A DNA stretch of 64,000 nucleotides from Pantoea rwandensis (GTDB lineage: Bacteria; Pseudomonadota; Gammaproteobacteria; Enterobacterales; Enterobacteriaceae), in NCBI RefSeq assembly GCF_002095475.1, contig NZ_MLFR01000001.1:372001-436000 (forward strand), in the 5' to 3' direction. Positions 55,586 through 64,000 of this stretch are shown here, piece after piece (within the stretch, counting starts at the first letter, position 1; each line of letters opens with the position of its first letter). The position numbers were made by a program, and so were the translations under genes. Below the pieces are notes generated by a model, which was not told where the DNA came from, searched no databases, and saw only the letters and a list, made by a program, of their open reading frames with translations.

Positions 55586-55757
55586 GAAGGAATTTCCTGT
55601 TAGTTGATGTCCGAAGCGGGTACGACACGTCACTTAAGAATAGCGTAGAGGCGAATATGGCGTAGCATCGTATGAATGAATGTGGCTTGGCGGCTTGTGC
55701 AGCGCTATAAAGATTCAGACAGTAGCAAGTGATGGGCACTCAATGAGGAGTTTTAAT

Positions 55758-55970
55758 ATGGCTTTCGACTGGCATAGCGCAGAACTAACACGCTCAACGC
55801 CCGTGGACGCAAACTACAAAAATAGCCAAAACGTCCGTCGTTTTATGCTGAGCGAATGCGGGGAAGGGTTTCGTTTTGATCGTGATTTCATGGCATGGAT
55901 TCGTAACGATACGCCAAAAACCTTGGGAGATGTCGTCGAGGAGTGGAAGCGCAAACAGTGTTCGATTTAA
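55758..55970 (+). CDS. Small conserved protein (DUF6434-like)
   Basis: 70-residue protein with GAGGAG 7 nt before the ATG. FDWHSAELTRSTPV, NSQNVRRFML and FDRDFMAWIRNDTPKTLGDVVEEW match a small family that I recall as DUF6434. Function unknown. The last motif resembles SAP-like or DNA-associated small domains, but I would not press that. Confidence 0.65.
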   Translation: MAFDWHSAELTRSTPVDANYKNSQNVRRFMLSECGEGFRFDRDFMAWIRNDTPKTLGDVVEEWKRKQCSI

Positions 55971-56037
55971 ACGAATATCCGCTCATGGCAGCAATCAATC
56001 CTGCTTTAACCAAGGGCGCCAGAGCGGATATCAGCGA

Positions 56038-56385
56038 TTACTTCTTCTTAGTCAGCATCGACTTTAAGTCAGCAAACGGATTGTAGGTCGCCTCACCCAC
56101 ATCTTTTTGCGCGTCTTCGCCCGCGACCACGCTGGTGCCGTACTGATCGGCTTCCGTGTACTTCGAGTGTTCGTGGTCATGACAATACAGGCATAACAGC
56201 TCCCAGTTACTGCCATCTTCCGGGTTGTTGGTATGGTCATGATCCATATGGTGAACCGTGAGTTCACGCAGATTTGAATAAACGAACTCGCGCGCGCAGC
56301 GCCCACACACCCAAGGGTAGATTTTCAGTGCTTTTTCACGGTAGCCGCTTTCCAGCCGCGCGTAGTTTTTGGGAATCAGAGCCAT
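56038..56385 (-). CDS. yajD: YajD, HNH-nuclease family protein
   Basis: 115 residues, the same length as E. coli YajD and nearly identical along the whole protein. HNH motif: CxxC in WVCGRCAREF, LTVHHMDHDHTNN with the catalytic His pair, and LLCLYCHDHEH. Zinc-binding nuclease fold of uncertain role. It marks the region as enterobacterial chromosome. Confidence 0.97.
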   Translation of the reverse strand: MALIPKNYARLESGYREKALKIYPWVCGRCAREFVYSNLRELTVHHMDHDHTNNPEDGSNWELLCLYCHDHEHSKYTEADQYGTSVVAGEDAQKDVGEATYNPFADLKSMLTKKK

Positions 56386-56632
56386 TGCCGTTGTTACCTG
56401 CTACAGATTGATATTTTCACGATAGTGCTGCCAATATATCTCATAATCGAACAGAAGTGACATAAGCTTTAGGGTAATGCTAACTGCTGTTTCACCTGTT
56501 CAGACAGCGCAATTAAGTGGTCTGTGACGGCTTTCACTTTTGCAGAGATCAATATGAAAATACCTGGCAACTTGTTTGTCAGCTTAGACTGCTGATAAAT
56601 TACCCAATCATCCTCTCGAATAGGGACATCGA

Positions 56633-56902
56633 ATGACGGATTATTGTTTTTTCACCAAAGATAACCAAACTGTGGCACTGGAAAAGTCAGATGTAGATGG
56701 CGCTGCTCAGTTAACAAACCTGGGATATAAACAACAGTTTGAGGAGGTTAGCGCCTCTAACAAGCAGCGTGCCCTTTCGCGCTTTAATGATATCTGTAAA
56801 GAAAAACGGATAGATCAGCATAACTTTCGTGCAGGTGCGTTCGCCTTTCCGCTGATTGGTGTTTTAACCGTTGTAGCAGGTTGGTTTTTCCGAAAAAAAT
56901 AG
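56633..56902 (+). CDS. Hypothetical protein with C-terminal membrane anchor
   Basis: 89 residues. A soluble part (1-62) is followed by one hydrophobic helix (AGAFAFPLIGVLTVVAGWFF) and a short FRKK tail, giving a tail-anchored layout. No family recognised. About 230 bp of gene-free DNA precedes it. Confidence 0.6.
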   Translation: MTDYCFFTKDNQTVALEKSDVDGAAQLTNLGYKQQFEEVSASNKQRALSRFNDICKEKRIDQHNFRAGAFAFPLIGVLTVVAGWFFRKK

Positions 56903-56983
56903 CCTTAATAAGGGTGCCGCCAAACATACGTTACGACCCTTATCCTGACGACTCTTAACCTCACGATTCGATTAAGGACTGCC

Positions 56984-57334
56984 GTGTTAGCCAATATCCT
57001 CGTCGCACTGGTTGCCGTGATTCATATCTATATCCTGGTGCTGGAAATGTTTTTGTGGGAGAAACCAGCGGGCCGAAAGGCATTTAAATTAACGGCCGAC
57101 TTTGCCCGTGATACGCGGGTTTTAGCCGCTAATCAGGGTTTATATAATGGTTTTCTGGCAGCTGGTTTGCTGTGGGGTTTATGGCTGGGTGAAAGCGGCG
57201 TTCCTGTTACCCTCTTCTTCTTAAGTTGCGTATTGATTGCGGGGATTTTCGGTGCCGTCACCGCCAGTCGTAAAATCCTCTACGTACAGGCGCTGCCGGC
57301 GCTAGTGGCTTTGATTGCCGTAATGCTTCGGTAG
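56984..57334 (+). CDS. DUF1304-family membrane protein
   Basis: 116-residue inner-membrane protein with four hydrophobic helices. VAVIHIYILVLEMFLW at residues 10-25 and NQGLYNGFLAAGL are the DUF1304 signature. Start is GTG 56984 with AAGGA 5 nt before it. Function unknown; often annotated as putative epimerase-associated or stress protein without evidence. Confidence 0.85.
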   Translation: MLANILVALVAVIHIYILVLEMFLWEKPAGRKAFKLTADFARDTRVLAANQGLYNGFLAAGLLWGLWLGESGVPVTLFFLSCVLIAGIFGAVTASRKILYVQALPALVALIAVMLR

Positions 57335-57417
57335 GCCATCATTTATCACCTCATCGTGATCAGACCCGCTATTACAGGTATAATCCCGCGCATTATTCAT
57401 CGGGTTTAGGAACGAAA

Positions 57418-57957
57418 ATGACAAAGCTCACCTTACAGGAGCAGATGCTCAAAGCCGGATTGGTCTCCAGCAAAAAAATGGACAAGGTCCAGAGAACCGC
57501 CAAGAAGTCACGCGTGCAGGCTCGTGAAGCCAGAGAAGCGGTTGAAGAGAACAAGAAAGCGCAAATTGAGCGTGATAAATTGCTGAGCGAACAACAAAAG
57601 CAGGCGGTTTTATCTAAAGAGTACAAGGCTCAGGTGAAACAACTGATTGAAATGAACCGCATCACGATTGCCAAAGGCAATATCGATTTTAACTTCACCG
57701 ATGACAATTTAATCAAAAAGATTGCGGTTGATAAACCCACCCAAACCCAGTTGATTAATGGCCGCCTGGCCATTGCGCGTTTAACGACTGATAGCAGTGG
57801 CAAAAGTGAGTACGCGATTATTCCTGCAATTGTTGCCGACAAAATTGCGCAGCGCGACGCCGACAGTATTGTCTTAAACAGTGCGGTCAGTCAGGACGTT
57901 GAGGATGAAGACGATCCGTACGCTGATTTCAAAGTGCCAGATGATTTGATGTGGTAA
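57418..57957 (+). CDS. yaiL: YaiL, DUF2058 nucleoprotein/polynucleotide-associated protein
   Basis: 179-residue acidic-tailed, mostly coiled-coil protein (residues 15-75 rich in Lys, Glu and Ala). LTLQEQMLKAGLVSSKKMDKVQRTAKKSR and the C-terminal PYADFKVPDDLMW are typical of YaiL/DUF2058. E. coli YaiL is associated with nucleic acid, of unknown role. Single gene. Confidence 0.9.
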   Translation: MTKLTLQEQMLKAGLVSSKKMDKVQRTAKKSRVQAREAREAVEENKKAQIERDKLLSEQQKQAVLSKEYKAQVKQLIEMNRITIAKGNIDFNFTDDNLIKKIAVDKPTQTQLINGRLAIARLTTDSSGKSEYAIIPAIVADKIAQRDADSIVLNSAVSQDVEDEDDPYADFKVPDDLMW

Positions 57958-57972
57958 TGCACCCAGCCGGCC

Positions 57973-58671
57973 TTAGAACGGACTGGCATTGCGCGCAACA
58001 GTAGCTTCTTGGCTGGCGGGATGCACAAAATGCAACTCGCTGGCATGTAACATTAGACGCGGCGTCCTTTCAGTACCCGGTAATGTCAGGCCACTGTACA
58101 AGTCGCAGCCTAAAATCGGATGTCCAAGCTGCTGGCAGTGAATGCGTAATTGATGGGTGCGACCGGTTTCTGGGAATAATTGCACCCGCGTGACTGGCAG
58201 CATCCGCCCATCTTCCTGCTCGCGCATAAACCGTTCCACCACCTGATAGCGCGAGCGAGCGGGTTTGCCATTGATGGCGCAAATCGACATCAATGGAAAC
58301 AGCGCGGGGTCTTTCGCAATGGCAGCATCGATCACCCCTTCGTCGTTCAACAGATGCCCACAAAGTAACGCACTATAAATTTTAGTCACGCTGCGCTCGC
58401 TGAACTGCCGACACAAGGCGGCGTTGATGGCTTTGTTGCGCGCAATCACCATCAAACCTGATGTGCCAAAATCCAGGCGATGTACCAACGTGCAGCCAGG
58501 GAAATCTTTGACCAGACGATAATGTACCGAATCGAGATTTTGCGGATTTTTTCCCGACAGGCTGAGCAGCCCAGAAGGTTTGTTGATCAGCAACAGATCC
58601 TCATCCTGATAGAGCATTTCAATCTGATCTGCGCACGGCGGAGCAACAAAGTTATCGACGATCGGGGACAT
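57973..58671 (-). CDS. RluA-family pseudouridine synthase
   Basis: 232-residue pseudouridine synthase. Catalytic Asp in HRLDFGTSGLMV (the HRLD motif), LLLINKPSGLLSLSGK at the N-terminus and PETGRTHQLRIH at the second conserved site. RluA-like in size and lacking an S4 domain; E. coli RluA modifies 23S rRNA U746 and tRNA U32. Start ATG 58671; 26 residues further upstream are open but unlike the family. Whether this is RluA itself or a paralogue is not settled. Confidence 0.87.
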   Translation of the reverse strand: MSPIVDNFVAPPCADQIEMLYQDEDLLLINKPSGLLSLSGKNPQNLDSVHYRLVKDFPGCTLVHRLDFGTSGLMVIARNKAINAALCRQFSERSVTKIYSALLCGHLLNDEGVIDAAIAKDPALFPLMSICAINGKPARSRYQVVERFMREQEDGRMLPVTRVQLFPETGRTHQLRIHCQQLGHPILGCDLYSGLTLPGTERTPRLMLHASELHFVHPASQEATVARNASPF

Positions 58672-58865
58672 CAAACGTACCGATTGGAAAAAGGAGGCGG
58701 ATGATAACCAATTTTTACCCCCGTGACGAATTTGCCCCTCGACTCGCACTGGAGAAATTTCTCGTCCAGACTTGAGGTAAAGACGTGGTCTGCGCAGCCA
58801 TTGTGCTTTACACTGCGCGCTGCAAAAAACTGAGCAAATAAACGATTAAGTAGGCGGTAATGGCG

Positions 58866-59342
58866 ATGAACGGAACAATCACAACCTGGTTTGAAGACAA
58901 GGGTTTTGGATTTATCAAAGATGAGAACGGAGACAACCGTTATTTTCATGTGATTAAGGTCGCCAACCCTGATCTGATCAAGAAAGATGCGGCGGTAACA
59001 TTTGAACCCACCACCAATAACAAGGGTCTGTCCGCCTTTGCGGTGAAAATCGTACCCGATAGCAAATACATCTTTATTGCTGGCGAGCGCTTAAAGCTCA
59101 CCTCAATCAAGTCTTACGTGGTTTACAGTGAAGAAGAACCTGTTGATACCCGTATTGATAAAGAAAACACCGTGCTGTCTGTCGGCATCTTGATGAACAA
59201 TATCAAGCCGAAATCAGATGTGAAGCCTGATGAAATGCGCTCAGTGAAAAAACTGGCAGTCACCACCTTCCAGGGCACGACCTTGATTTTCACGGAAGAT
59301 GAAATCGACATCAATGCCGCAGTTAAAATGCTCAAAGTCTAA
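58866..59342 (+). CDS. Cold-shock-domain protein with C-terminal extension
   Basis: 158 residues. An N-terminal cold-shock domain (1-65) has RNP1-like KGFGFIKD and RNP2-like RYFHVIKV. An extra domain of about 90 residues of unknown type follows. I take ATG 58866 because AGGCGG is 8 nt before it; ATG 58860 is too close. Probably binds single-stranded nucleic acid. Followed after 15 bp by ymjA, likely in one transcript. Confidence 0.75.
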   Translation: MNGTITTWFEDKGFGFIKDENGDNRYFHVIKVANPDLIKKDAAVTFEPTTNNKGLSAFAVKIVPDSKYIFIAGERLKLTSIKSYVVYSEEEPVDTRIDKENTVLSVGILMNNIKPKSDVKPDEMRSVKKLAVTTFQGTTLIFTEDEIDINAAVKMLKV

Positions 59343-59357
59343 ATTGAGGATCAAAGC

Positions 59358-59603
59358 ATGAACTATGAAATACCCTTGAAATTTTATGACATCGCCGAAG
59401 AATACGCCTCCGAATCAGAACACGATGTTAGCGAAGAGGAACTGGATTCGTTAGCACATTATTTCCAGCTATTACTGACTCGCCTGACGAATAACGAAGA
59501 GATCAGCGAAGAGTCACAGCAAGAGATGGCCAAGGAATCAGGAATTCAGGAAAAGCGTATCGATGAAATCGCTAACTTCCTGAACCAGTGGGGCAACGAG
59601 TAA
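59358..59603 (+). CDS. ymjA: YmjA-like (DUF2543) protein
   Basis: 81 residues, matching E. coli YmjA throughout: [34 protein letters not shown] and the C-terminal FLNQWGNE. Acidic, cytosolic, function unknown. Close behind the cold-shock-domain gene. Confidence 0.85.
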   Translation: MNYEIPLKFYDIAEEYASESEHDVSEEELDSLAHYFQLLLTRLTNNEEISEESQQEMAKESGIQEKRIDEIANFLNQWGNE

Positions 59604-59613
59604 TATCCTCATC

Positions 59614-59636
59614 CGGTCACCTGCAAAGGGTGACCG
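59614..59636 (+). terminator. Terminator hairpin after ymjA
   Basis: CGGTCACC/GGTGACCG perfect 8-bp stem, 11 bp past the stop, in front of the convergent LysR gene. Confidence 0.65.
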
Positions 59637-59665
59637 ACCTATGGTTGCGTAAACACATCACGCTT

Positions 59666-60604
59666 TTATCCGCGGTGCTCAGTACCAGAAAATAACTGCG
59701 CTTCGTTCAACAACCATTGGACGAAAACCTCTCTTGCTGGATCAGCAATCTCAGTGGCCAAGGTCACAACGTTAACTCTATTTCCTCTTGCAGAATGGGT
59801 CCAAGGTACATAGAGCAATCCCGATGCTAATTCAGATTCAATGTAAGCGCTTGGCACCAACGCAACGCCCATACCAGCAACGGCGGCTTCGATCAGCATT
59901 GAGAAAAGATCAAATCTTGGGCCCGCTACCGCATTCAAAATATCCAACTCGCTAGAACTAACGAAATCCCGCCATGCGTTCGGGGTATTACGTTTATGAA
60001 GCAAGACTAAGGGTGAAACGCCACTAGCATGTTCTGCAATGAGTCTTGGCCGACAAACGGGGACCAGCCTCTCTTCGAACAGCCATTGCGTCTCGTGGCC
60101 AGCCCACGCAGGATGATCAAAATGCACAACGACATCAAAACCACTGCCCGCCATCGGAAAAGGTTGTGTCCTCTCAGAGAGGTTCAGGATGATATTTGGA
60201 TGTTGTCTCTGAAATCGTCCCAGTCTGGGAATCAGCCAGCGACTCGCGAAAGTCGGCATGACGGCTAACTCCAGTGTTCCCCCATCCTCTGGCTGTGCAA
60301 TCAAACGCAAACTTTCCTGCTCCAACCTTCCAAGGATATCCCTTACCTGCGAAGCATAGTTCAGTCCTTGTCGGGATAGCTCAACACGATTTCCGCGACG
60401 GATAAACAGTGTGGTCCCAAGCTGCATTTCCAGGCGCGAAATCTGTCGACTGACCGCCCCTTCTGATAGGTGAAGTTCAGATGCTGCGCGGGAAAAACTG
60501 TTATGGCGTGCGCTTGCTTCAAACGCAATCAGAGCAGAAATACCAGGAAGAACTCTTCTCAAAGTTGGGCCATTGAGTTGATGAACGGAAGTTAAGAATA
60601 ACAT
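59666..60604 (-). CDS. LysR-type regulator (GcvA-like)
   Basis: 312-residue LysR regulator of the GcvA branch: ALIAFEASARHNSFSRAASELHLSEGAVSRQISRLE is the helix-turn-helix. The start is uncertain: ATG 60604 is chosen, while a TTG at 60625 would add seven residues, and neither has a good ribosome site. Divergent from the MFS gene at 60699, its natural target. Confidence 0.87.
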   Translation of the reverse strand: MLFLTSVHQLNGPTLRRVLPGISALIAFEASARHNSFSRAASELHLSEGAVSRQISRLEMQLGTTLFIRRGNRVELSRQGLNYASQVRDILGRLEQESLRLIAQPEDGGTLELAVMPTFASRWLIPRLGRFQRQHPNIILNLSERTQPFPMAGSGFDVVVHFDHPAWAGHETQWLFEERLVPVCRPRLIAEHASGVSPLVLLHKRNTPNAWRDFVSSSELDILNAVAGPRFDLFSMLIEAAVAGMGVALVPSAYIESELASGLLYVPWTHSARGNRVNVVTLATEIADPAREVFVQWLLNEAQLFSGTEHRG

Positions 60605-60698
60605 TTGATCAAGCTGAGGTGTCAAAAAGTCGTTTTTCAGCCTTCACAGTTGTGGTTAAGGTCATTGGGACAATGTTGAGTAATAAAAAGTAGGGATA

Positions 60699-62083
60699 AT
60701 GGAAAAGGTTAATCGCACAACGATATTAACGATAATTTCGATGGGTTTTTTTATGGTTTGTCTGGACACAACACTGGTGAATGTTGCACTAAGCGAGTTG
60801 AAACTTAGCCTGAATGCAAACTTAATTGGATTGCAGTGGATAGTGGCATCTTACACCATCGCATTCGCGTCAATTCTTTTGAGTGCAGGATCTTTGGGAG
60901 ACCTTATCGGACCAAAGAAAGTCTTCTGCAGCGGCTTAATTCTGTTTACCTGTGCATCGTTGCTGTGTGGTATTGCACACTCATTATCGTTTTTAATTTT
61001 TTCCAGGACGCTTCAAGGCATTGGCGCTGCGCTCTCCGTCGCTAACTCTCTATCACTTTTGCAGGGGGTGTTTAGTGACCCTGCGGAACGAGCGAAAGCC
61101 TTTGGTGTATGGGGCGGATTGGGTGGCGTAGCAACCGCCATCGGTCCGGTCGCGGGAGGCATACTCATTGCGAAATTTGGCTGGCCTTCTGCATTCTTAC
61201 TCAATATTCCTTTTGGCATCTTAGCCATATTCATGACATTAAAGCACATCCCTGAAATCAATGTGCTACCGCATAAAATCAAACCACTTTCTCAATTACT
61301 GACCGCTAGCGCATTGGGTGCTCTGGCGTTTACGTTCATTTCCGCAGGTTCTACTGGGTGGTTTTCGGCGCGTGTTATTGTAGCCGCCATTATCTTTATT
61401 CTTGCTGCCTTGAGTTTTTTACTTATTGAGCAATTATCAGCCTATCCGATGCTGCCTAAAGGGTTGTTTCGGATGAGAAAATTTACTGCTGCGACGATGG
61501 TAGGTTTGATAATTAACCTAGGTTTCTATGGTCAACTTTTTATAATGAGCCTGTACTTTCAACAATTAAAACATTTTTCCACCATGCATCCGGTCTTGCC
61601 CTCTTGCCACAAGCCATCGTTATGGCCATGACTGCGTTCTATTGTGGCAAAGTCACAGCAAAAACAGGGCCGGGTATGCCTATGGCAGTGGGACTCACCA
61701 CGACATTGTTGGGGACTATTGGGTTGGTTTTCACATCGGCAACAAGCACGTATCTCGCGGTGCTTATCCCTATGTTACTGGTAGGATTTGGTATGTCAGC
61801 AACAGCACCTGCTACGGTTGCCGCAGGCATGTCATCCGCGCCGCCAGGCCAAGGAGGCATTACATCGGGAATAATTAATGCCGCTCGCCAAAGCGGGAGT
61901 GTTATGGGCGTCGCTATTCTTGGCAGTTTCTTAGGAAATAAAGATTTATCTCTTCACAGCATGCACATGGCACTCACGGTGACTATACCTTTATACGCTA
62001 TCGCTTTAGGTTTTACCGTTTTTGGGATTATGCCAAGCTATCAGTGGTTTAAACAGCCCGATACAAATGAACGACCCAATTGA
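60699..62083 (+). pseudogene. DHA2-type MFS exporter, frameshifted
   Basis: The frame from 60699 carries helices 1 to about 9 of a 14-helix drug exporter (MVCLDTTLVNVAL, then the A-motif loop and GPVAGG). It runs to a stop at 61631 after an out-of-frame tail. From about 61585 the sequence continues one frame back as ASGLALLPQAIVMAM to 62083 with conserved PATVAAGMSS. One base missing in the run CATTTTTCCACC (61572-61583) explains it. Joined length is about 460 residues, normal for the family. Slightly lower GC than its neighbours. Divergent from a LysR gene. Confidence 0.8.
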
Positions 62084-62094
62084 TTTAATTCACA

Positions 62095-62122
62095 TAACGG
62101 TCGTCACGATTGACGACCGTTA
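62095..62122. terminator. Bidirectional terminator hairpin
   Basis: Perfect 11-bp stem TAACGGTCGTC/GACGACCGTTA with an ACGATT loop between convergent genes, about 10 bp from each stop. Its GGTCGTCA/TGACGACC core is the same as in the repeat at 27963-27986. Confidence 0.8.
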
Positions 62123-62128
62123 CATTTG

Positions 62129-62824
62129 TTATTTCCCTTGCGGAGACTGCACCAGGTCATCCGCTTTCAAACCCTGCGGCGCGATAAAGATTTCCATGTT
62201 TTCGCGTGACAGCTCCCAGTGCTCAAATACCAAGTCAACCACCTTCTGCTCATCGCGTGCTTCAATCGCGGTGATGAAGGCGTCATGGTGCTCTGCAGCC
62301 AATTGCAGGCGGCGCTCCATATCCTCATTCTGCGGGCGGAAGAAGGTGTGGCCGATGCGGCAATGATCAATCAACAAACGTCCCAGACTGGGCTGCAAAT
62401 AGGGATTACTCGCCATTTCACCCATGATTTCATGGAAGCGATTGTTCTCTAACGCCAGCGCTTCGGCATCTCGCGTCTGTACGGCTTTACGAAAACGCTT
62501 TTGCGTCTCTTTCAGCGATTTAAGCTGTGAGGGTTTGCAGTTCTGTACAGCCAACCGCCCTGTCGCAGCATAGATCATCGGAGCAACCAGGAAGAAATTG
62601 CGCAATGTGGAATGGCTCATGGGAATAACACGAACACCGCGCTTCTCAACTATCTCCAGAAAACCCTCACCGGCTAAACGCTGGAACACTTCGCGCACGG
62701 GCGTGCGTGAAAGACCGTACTGCCCGGTCAGGCTGGCTTCATCCAACAGTTCGTCAGGATCCAGTTCCATGGTCAAAATAAGGCGTTTCAAATCTTCATA
62801 TAACGCTGCTTTTCCCGATCTCAA
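62129..62824 (-). CDS. GntR-family regulator (FCD subfamily)
   Basis: 231-residue regulator. Winged helix (about 5-72, GQYGLSRTPVREVFQRLAGEG) and FCD helical domain with the metal-binding residues N-x3-H (NNRFHEIM) and later histidines (HHDAFITAIE). The gene lies 225 bp downstream of the partial PuuC-like dehydrogenase on the same strand and could be its regulator. A TGTATACA palindrome precedes its start. Confidence 0.87.
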   Translation of the reverse strand: MRSGKAALYEDLKRLILTMELDPDELLDEASLTGQYGLSRTPVREVFQRLAGEGFLEIVEKRGVRVIPMSHSTLRNFFLVAPMIYAATGRLAVQNCKPSQLKSLKETQKRFRKAVQTRDAEALALENNRFHEIMGEMASNPYLQPSLGRLLIDHCRIGHTFFRPQNEDMERRLQLAAEHHDAFITAIEARDEQKVVDLVFEHWELSRENMEIFIAPQGLKADDLVQSPQGK

Positions 62825-62882
62825 TGTGACCTCCTGTGATGAAATCCAGCACGTAATTCCTGCTTAACCTACAGAAAAAGTG

Positions 62883-62890
62883 TGTATACA
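62883..62890. promoter_or_regulatory. TGTATACA palindrome before the GntR gene
   Basis: 8-bp perfect palindrome within TGTGTATACAG, 59 bp before the GntR start. Typical core for GntR/FCD autoregulation, but short. Confidence 0.35.
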
Positions 62891-63049
62891 GCAAAAATAA
62901 TTGTGGGATATTTTTCGCATTCTGCGGTGGATCACAGTTCGTAGATAAGATGAATAACAATGAGTTAGAGGATGTATAAGAGCAGACTTACTTGAGGGAA
63001 TTATTCTATTTGGAGGAACGCCCGCCATCCTTGACGGGCGTAAATCAGG

Positions 63050-64000
63050 TTACTCGGCAGGCACGTCTATCCAGATAGTTTTCAATTCAGTGTATTGATC
63101 GAGTGCATACACCGACTTGTCACGGCCACCAAAACCAGACTGCTTGTAGCCACCAAAAGGTGTGGTCGCATCGCCTTCACCGAAGCAGTTAACCGTCACG
63201 GTTCCTGCACGTATTGCGCGTGACACACGAATTGCACGGCTAAGCTTGCCGGTATAGACCGACGCTGCAAGTCCGTAATCGGTATCATTGGCCAGTGCAA
63301 TGGCTTCCGCCTCGGTTTTGAAGGTGGTCACACACAACACCGGACCAAAAATCTCTTCACGGAACAAGGCGCTTTTCGGCGTAACACCATCCACAATCGT
63401 GGGCTGTACATAGATGCCACGATCGGTGAACCCACCCTGAATAATCCGTAAACCTTCTTTGCGCGCCGTTTTCAGGTAGTCGCTGACTTTGCAGAAATGC
63501 TCGGCGGTGATCATCGTACCAAGACGGTTCTCAGGGTCGAGTGGATTGCCCATACGCCAGTCGCCGATCTGCTCAGCGATCAACGCCAACAGTTTATCTT
63601 TGACGTTTTCATGCACCAGCAGACGTGAAGTGGCTGAGCAGTTTTCGCCCATGTTCCAGAACGCACCACTCAGCACATTCGCCGCAACACTGGCCAAATC
63701 ATCGGCGTCATCGAATACCACCGCCGGGTTTTTACCGCCACACTCCAGCACAATCTTTTTCAGATTGGATTCAGCAGAGTAATGCAGGAAACGACGCCCC
63801 GTCGCGGTTGAACCGGTGAAGCTCACCATATCGATATCAGCATGCAAGCCAATCGGCTCTCCGACGTCTTTACCGGTGCCCGTGACGATATTCAGTACAC
63901 CCGCTGGAATACCAGCCTCATGCGCCAACTCTGCCACGCGCAGCGCAGTCAGTGACGTCTGCTCTGCGGGCTTCACAATCACTGAGCAGCCGGCAGCCAG
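63050..64000 (-). CDS. Aldehyde dehydrogenase, PuuC-like, C-terminal part (cut by window edge)
   Basis: 317 C-terminal residues of an ALDH; the frame is open to base 64000. General-base Glu in VLECGGKNP, catalytic Cys in MGENCSATSR, and the C-terminal GGYKQSGFGGRDKS and YTELKTIWID match E. coli PuuC, the gamma-glutamyl-gamma-aminobutyraldehyde dehydrogenase, closely. Together with the PuuB-like gene at 49375 and its PuuR-like box, polyamine or gamma-glutamylated-amine catabolism is plausible. The remaining 5' part and any puu genes lie beyond the window. Confidence 0.85.
   Translation of the reverse strand: MAAGCSVIVKPAEQTSLTALRVAELAHEAGIPAGVLNIVTGTGKDVGEPIGLHADIDMVSFTGSTATGRRFLHYSAESNLKKIVLECGGKNPAVVFDDADDLASVAANVLSGAFWNMGENCSATSRLLVHENVKDKLLALIAEQIGDWRMGNPLDPENRLGTMITAEHFCKVSDYLKTARKEGLRIIQGGFTDRGIYVQPTIVDGVTPKSALFREEIFGPVLCVTTFKTEAEAIALANDTDYGLAASVYTGKLSRAIRVSRAIRAGTVTVNCFGEGDATTPFGGYKQSGFGGRDKSVYALDQYTELKTIWIDVPAE

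Noticed and set aside
1..64000. tRNA, rRNA, CRISPR, insertion sequence or prophage
   Set aside because: Read through by eye for conserved tRNA arms, regularly spaced repeats, transposase motifs and integrase motifs; none seen.

Overview
The window looks like chromosome, or a very large replicon, of an Enterobacterales bacterium. Pantoea, Erwinia or a close relative is my best guess, from recall. Near-identical homologues of E. coli YajD, and clear homologues of YmjA, YaiL, DsdA, DsdC, LeuE and Mtr, fix the order. Base composition is fairly even. I found no tRNA, rRNA, CRISPR array, insertion sequence or integrase. It reads as an accessory metabolic region of short operons, nearly every one with a divergent or adjacent regulator.

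Layout. 1-5.7 kb: dsdA (cut by the window edge) and dsdC, a TIM-barrel sugar isomerase/epimerase homologue, a tautomerase with a divergent LysR regulator, and a tryptophan-type permease. 5.8-11.7 kb: a TonB-dependent receptor behind a Fur-like box, a UppP paralogue, glutathione-independent formaldehyde dehydrogenase fdhA and an orphan FixJ-type response regulator. 11.9-26.3 kb: leuE, two overlapping substrate-binding-protein genes, a TauE-type exporter with an AraC regulator, an HdeD/papain-like fusion, LysR-AEC and MocR-MFS pairs, a secreted hydrolase, a methyltransferase, and a LysR gene beside a degenerate metallo-beta-lactamase-fold protein. 26.4-34.5 kb: a flavin-monooxygenase catabolic cluster with its own GntR regulator and NCS1 permease. 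34.8-49.3 kb: two large divergent operons, purU-folD-soxBDAG-iclR-xre and glnT-glxBCD followed by amt. 49.4-64 kb: a PuuB-like oxidase, a GlxA-type regulator, a TetR/MBL pair, small conserved genes, a LysR/MFS pair, a GntR regulator and a PuuC-like dehydrogenase cut by the right edge.

The two most interesting systems are these. (1) 34.8-49.3 kb carries a homologue of every enzyme of the N-methylglutamate route of methylamine oxidation: a GmaS/GlnT-type ligase, a three-subunit MgsABC/GlxBCD synthase and a four-subunit MgdABCD/SoxBDAG dehydrogenase. It also has FolD and PurU for the one-carbon unit, an ammonium/methylammonium transporter, and a good sigma-54 promoter before glnT. The delta subunit has lost two of the four expected zinc ligands. 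(2) 26.4-34.5 kb encodes a luciferase-type monooxygenase, a flavin reductase fused to a degenerate Nudix domain, an alpha/beta hydrolase, a PF06684 (DUF1185) protein, an aldehyde dehydrogenase and an NCS1 permease. This is the logic of Rut or pyridine ring-cleavage pathways with a different parts list. Its substrate is unknown to me.

Three transporter genes (MFS at 21.3 kb, amt at 48.0 kb, MFS at 60.7 kb) are each broken by what looks like one missing base while the rest of the gene is intact. Undercalling during sequencing is as likely as real decay.
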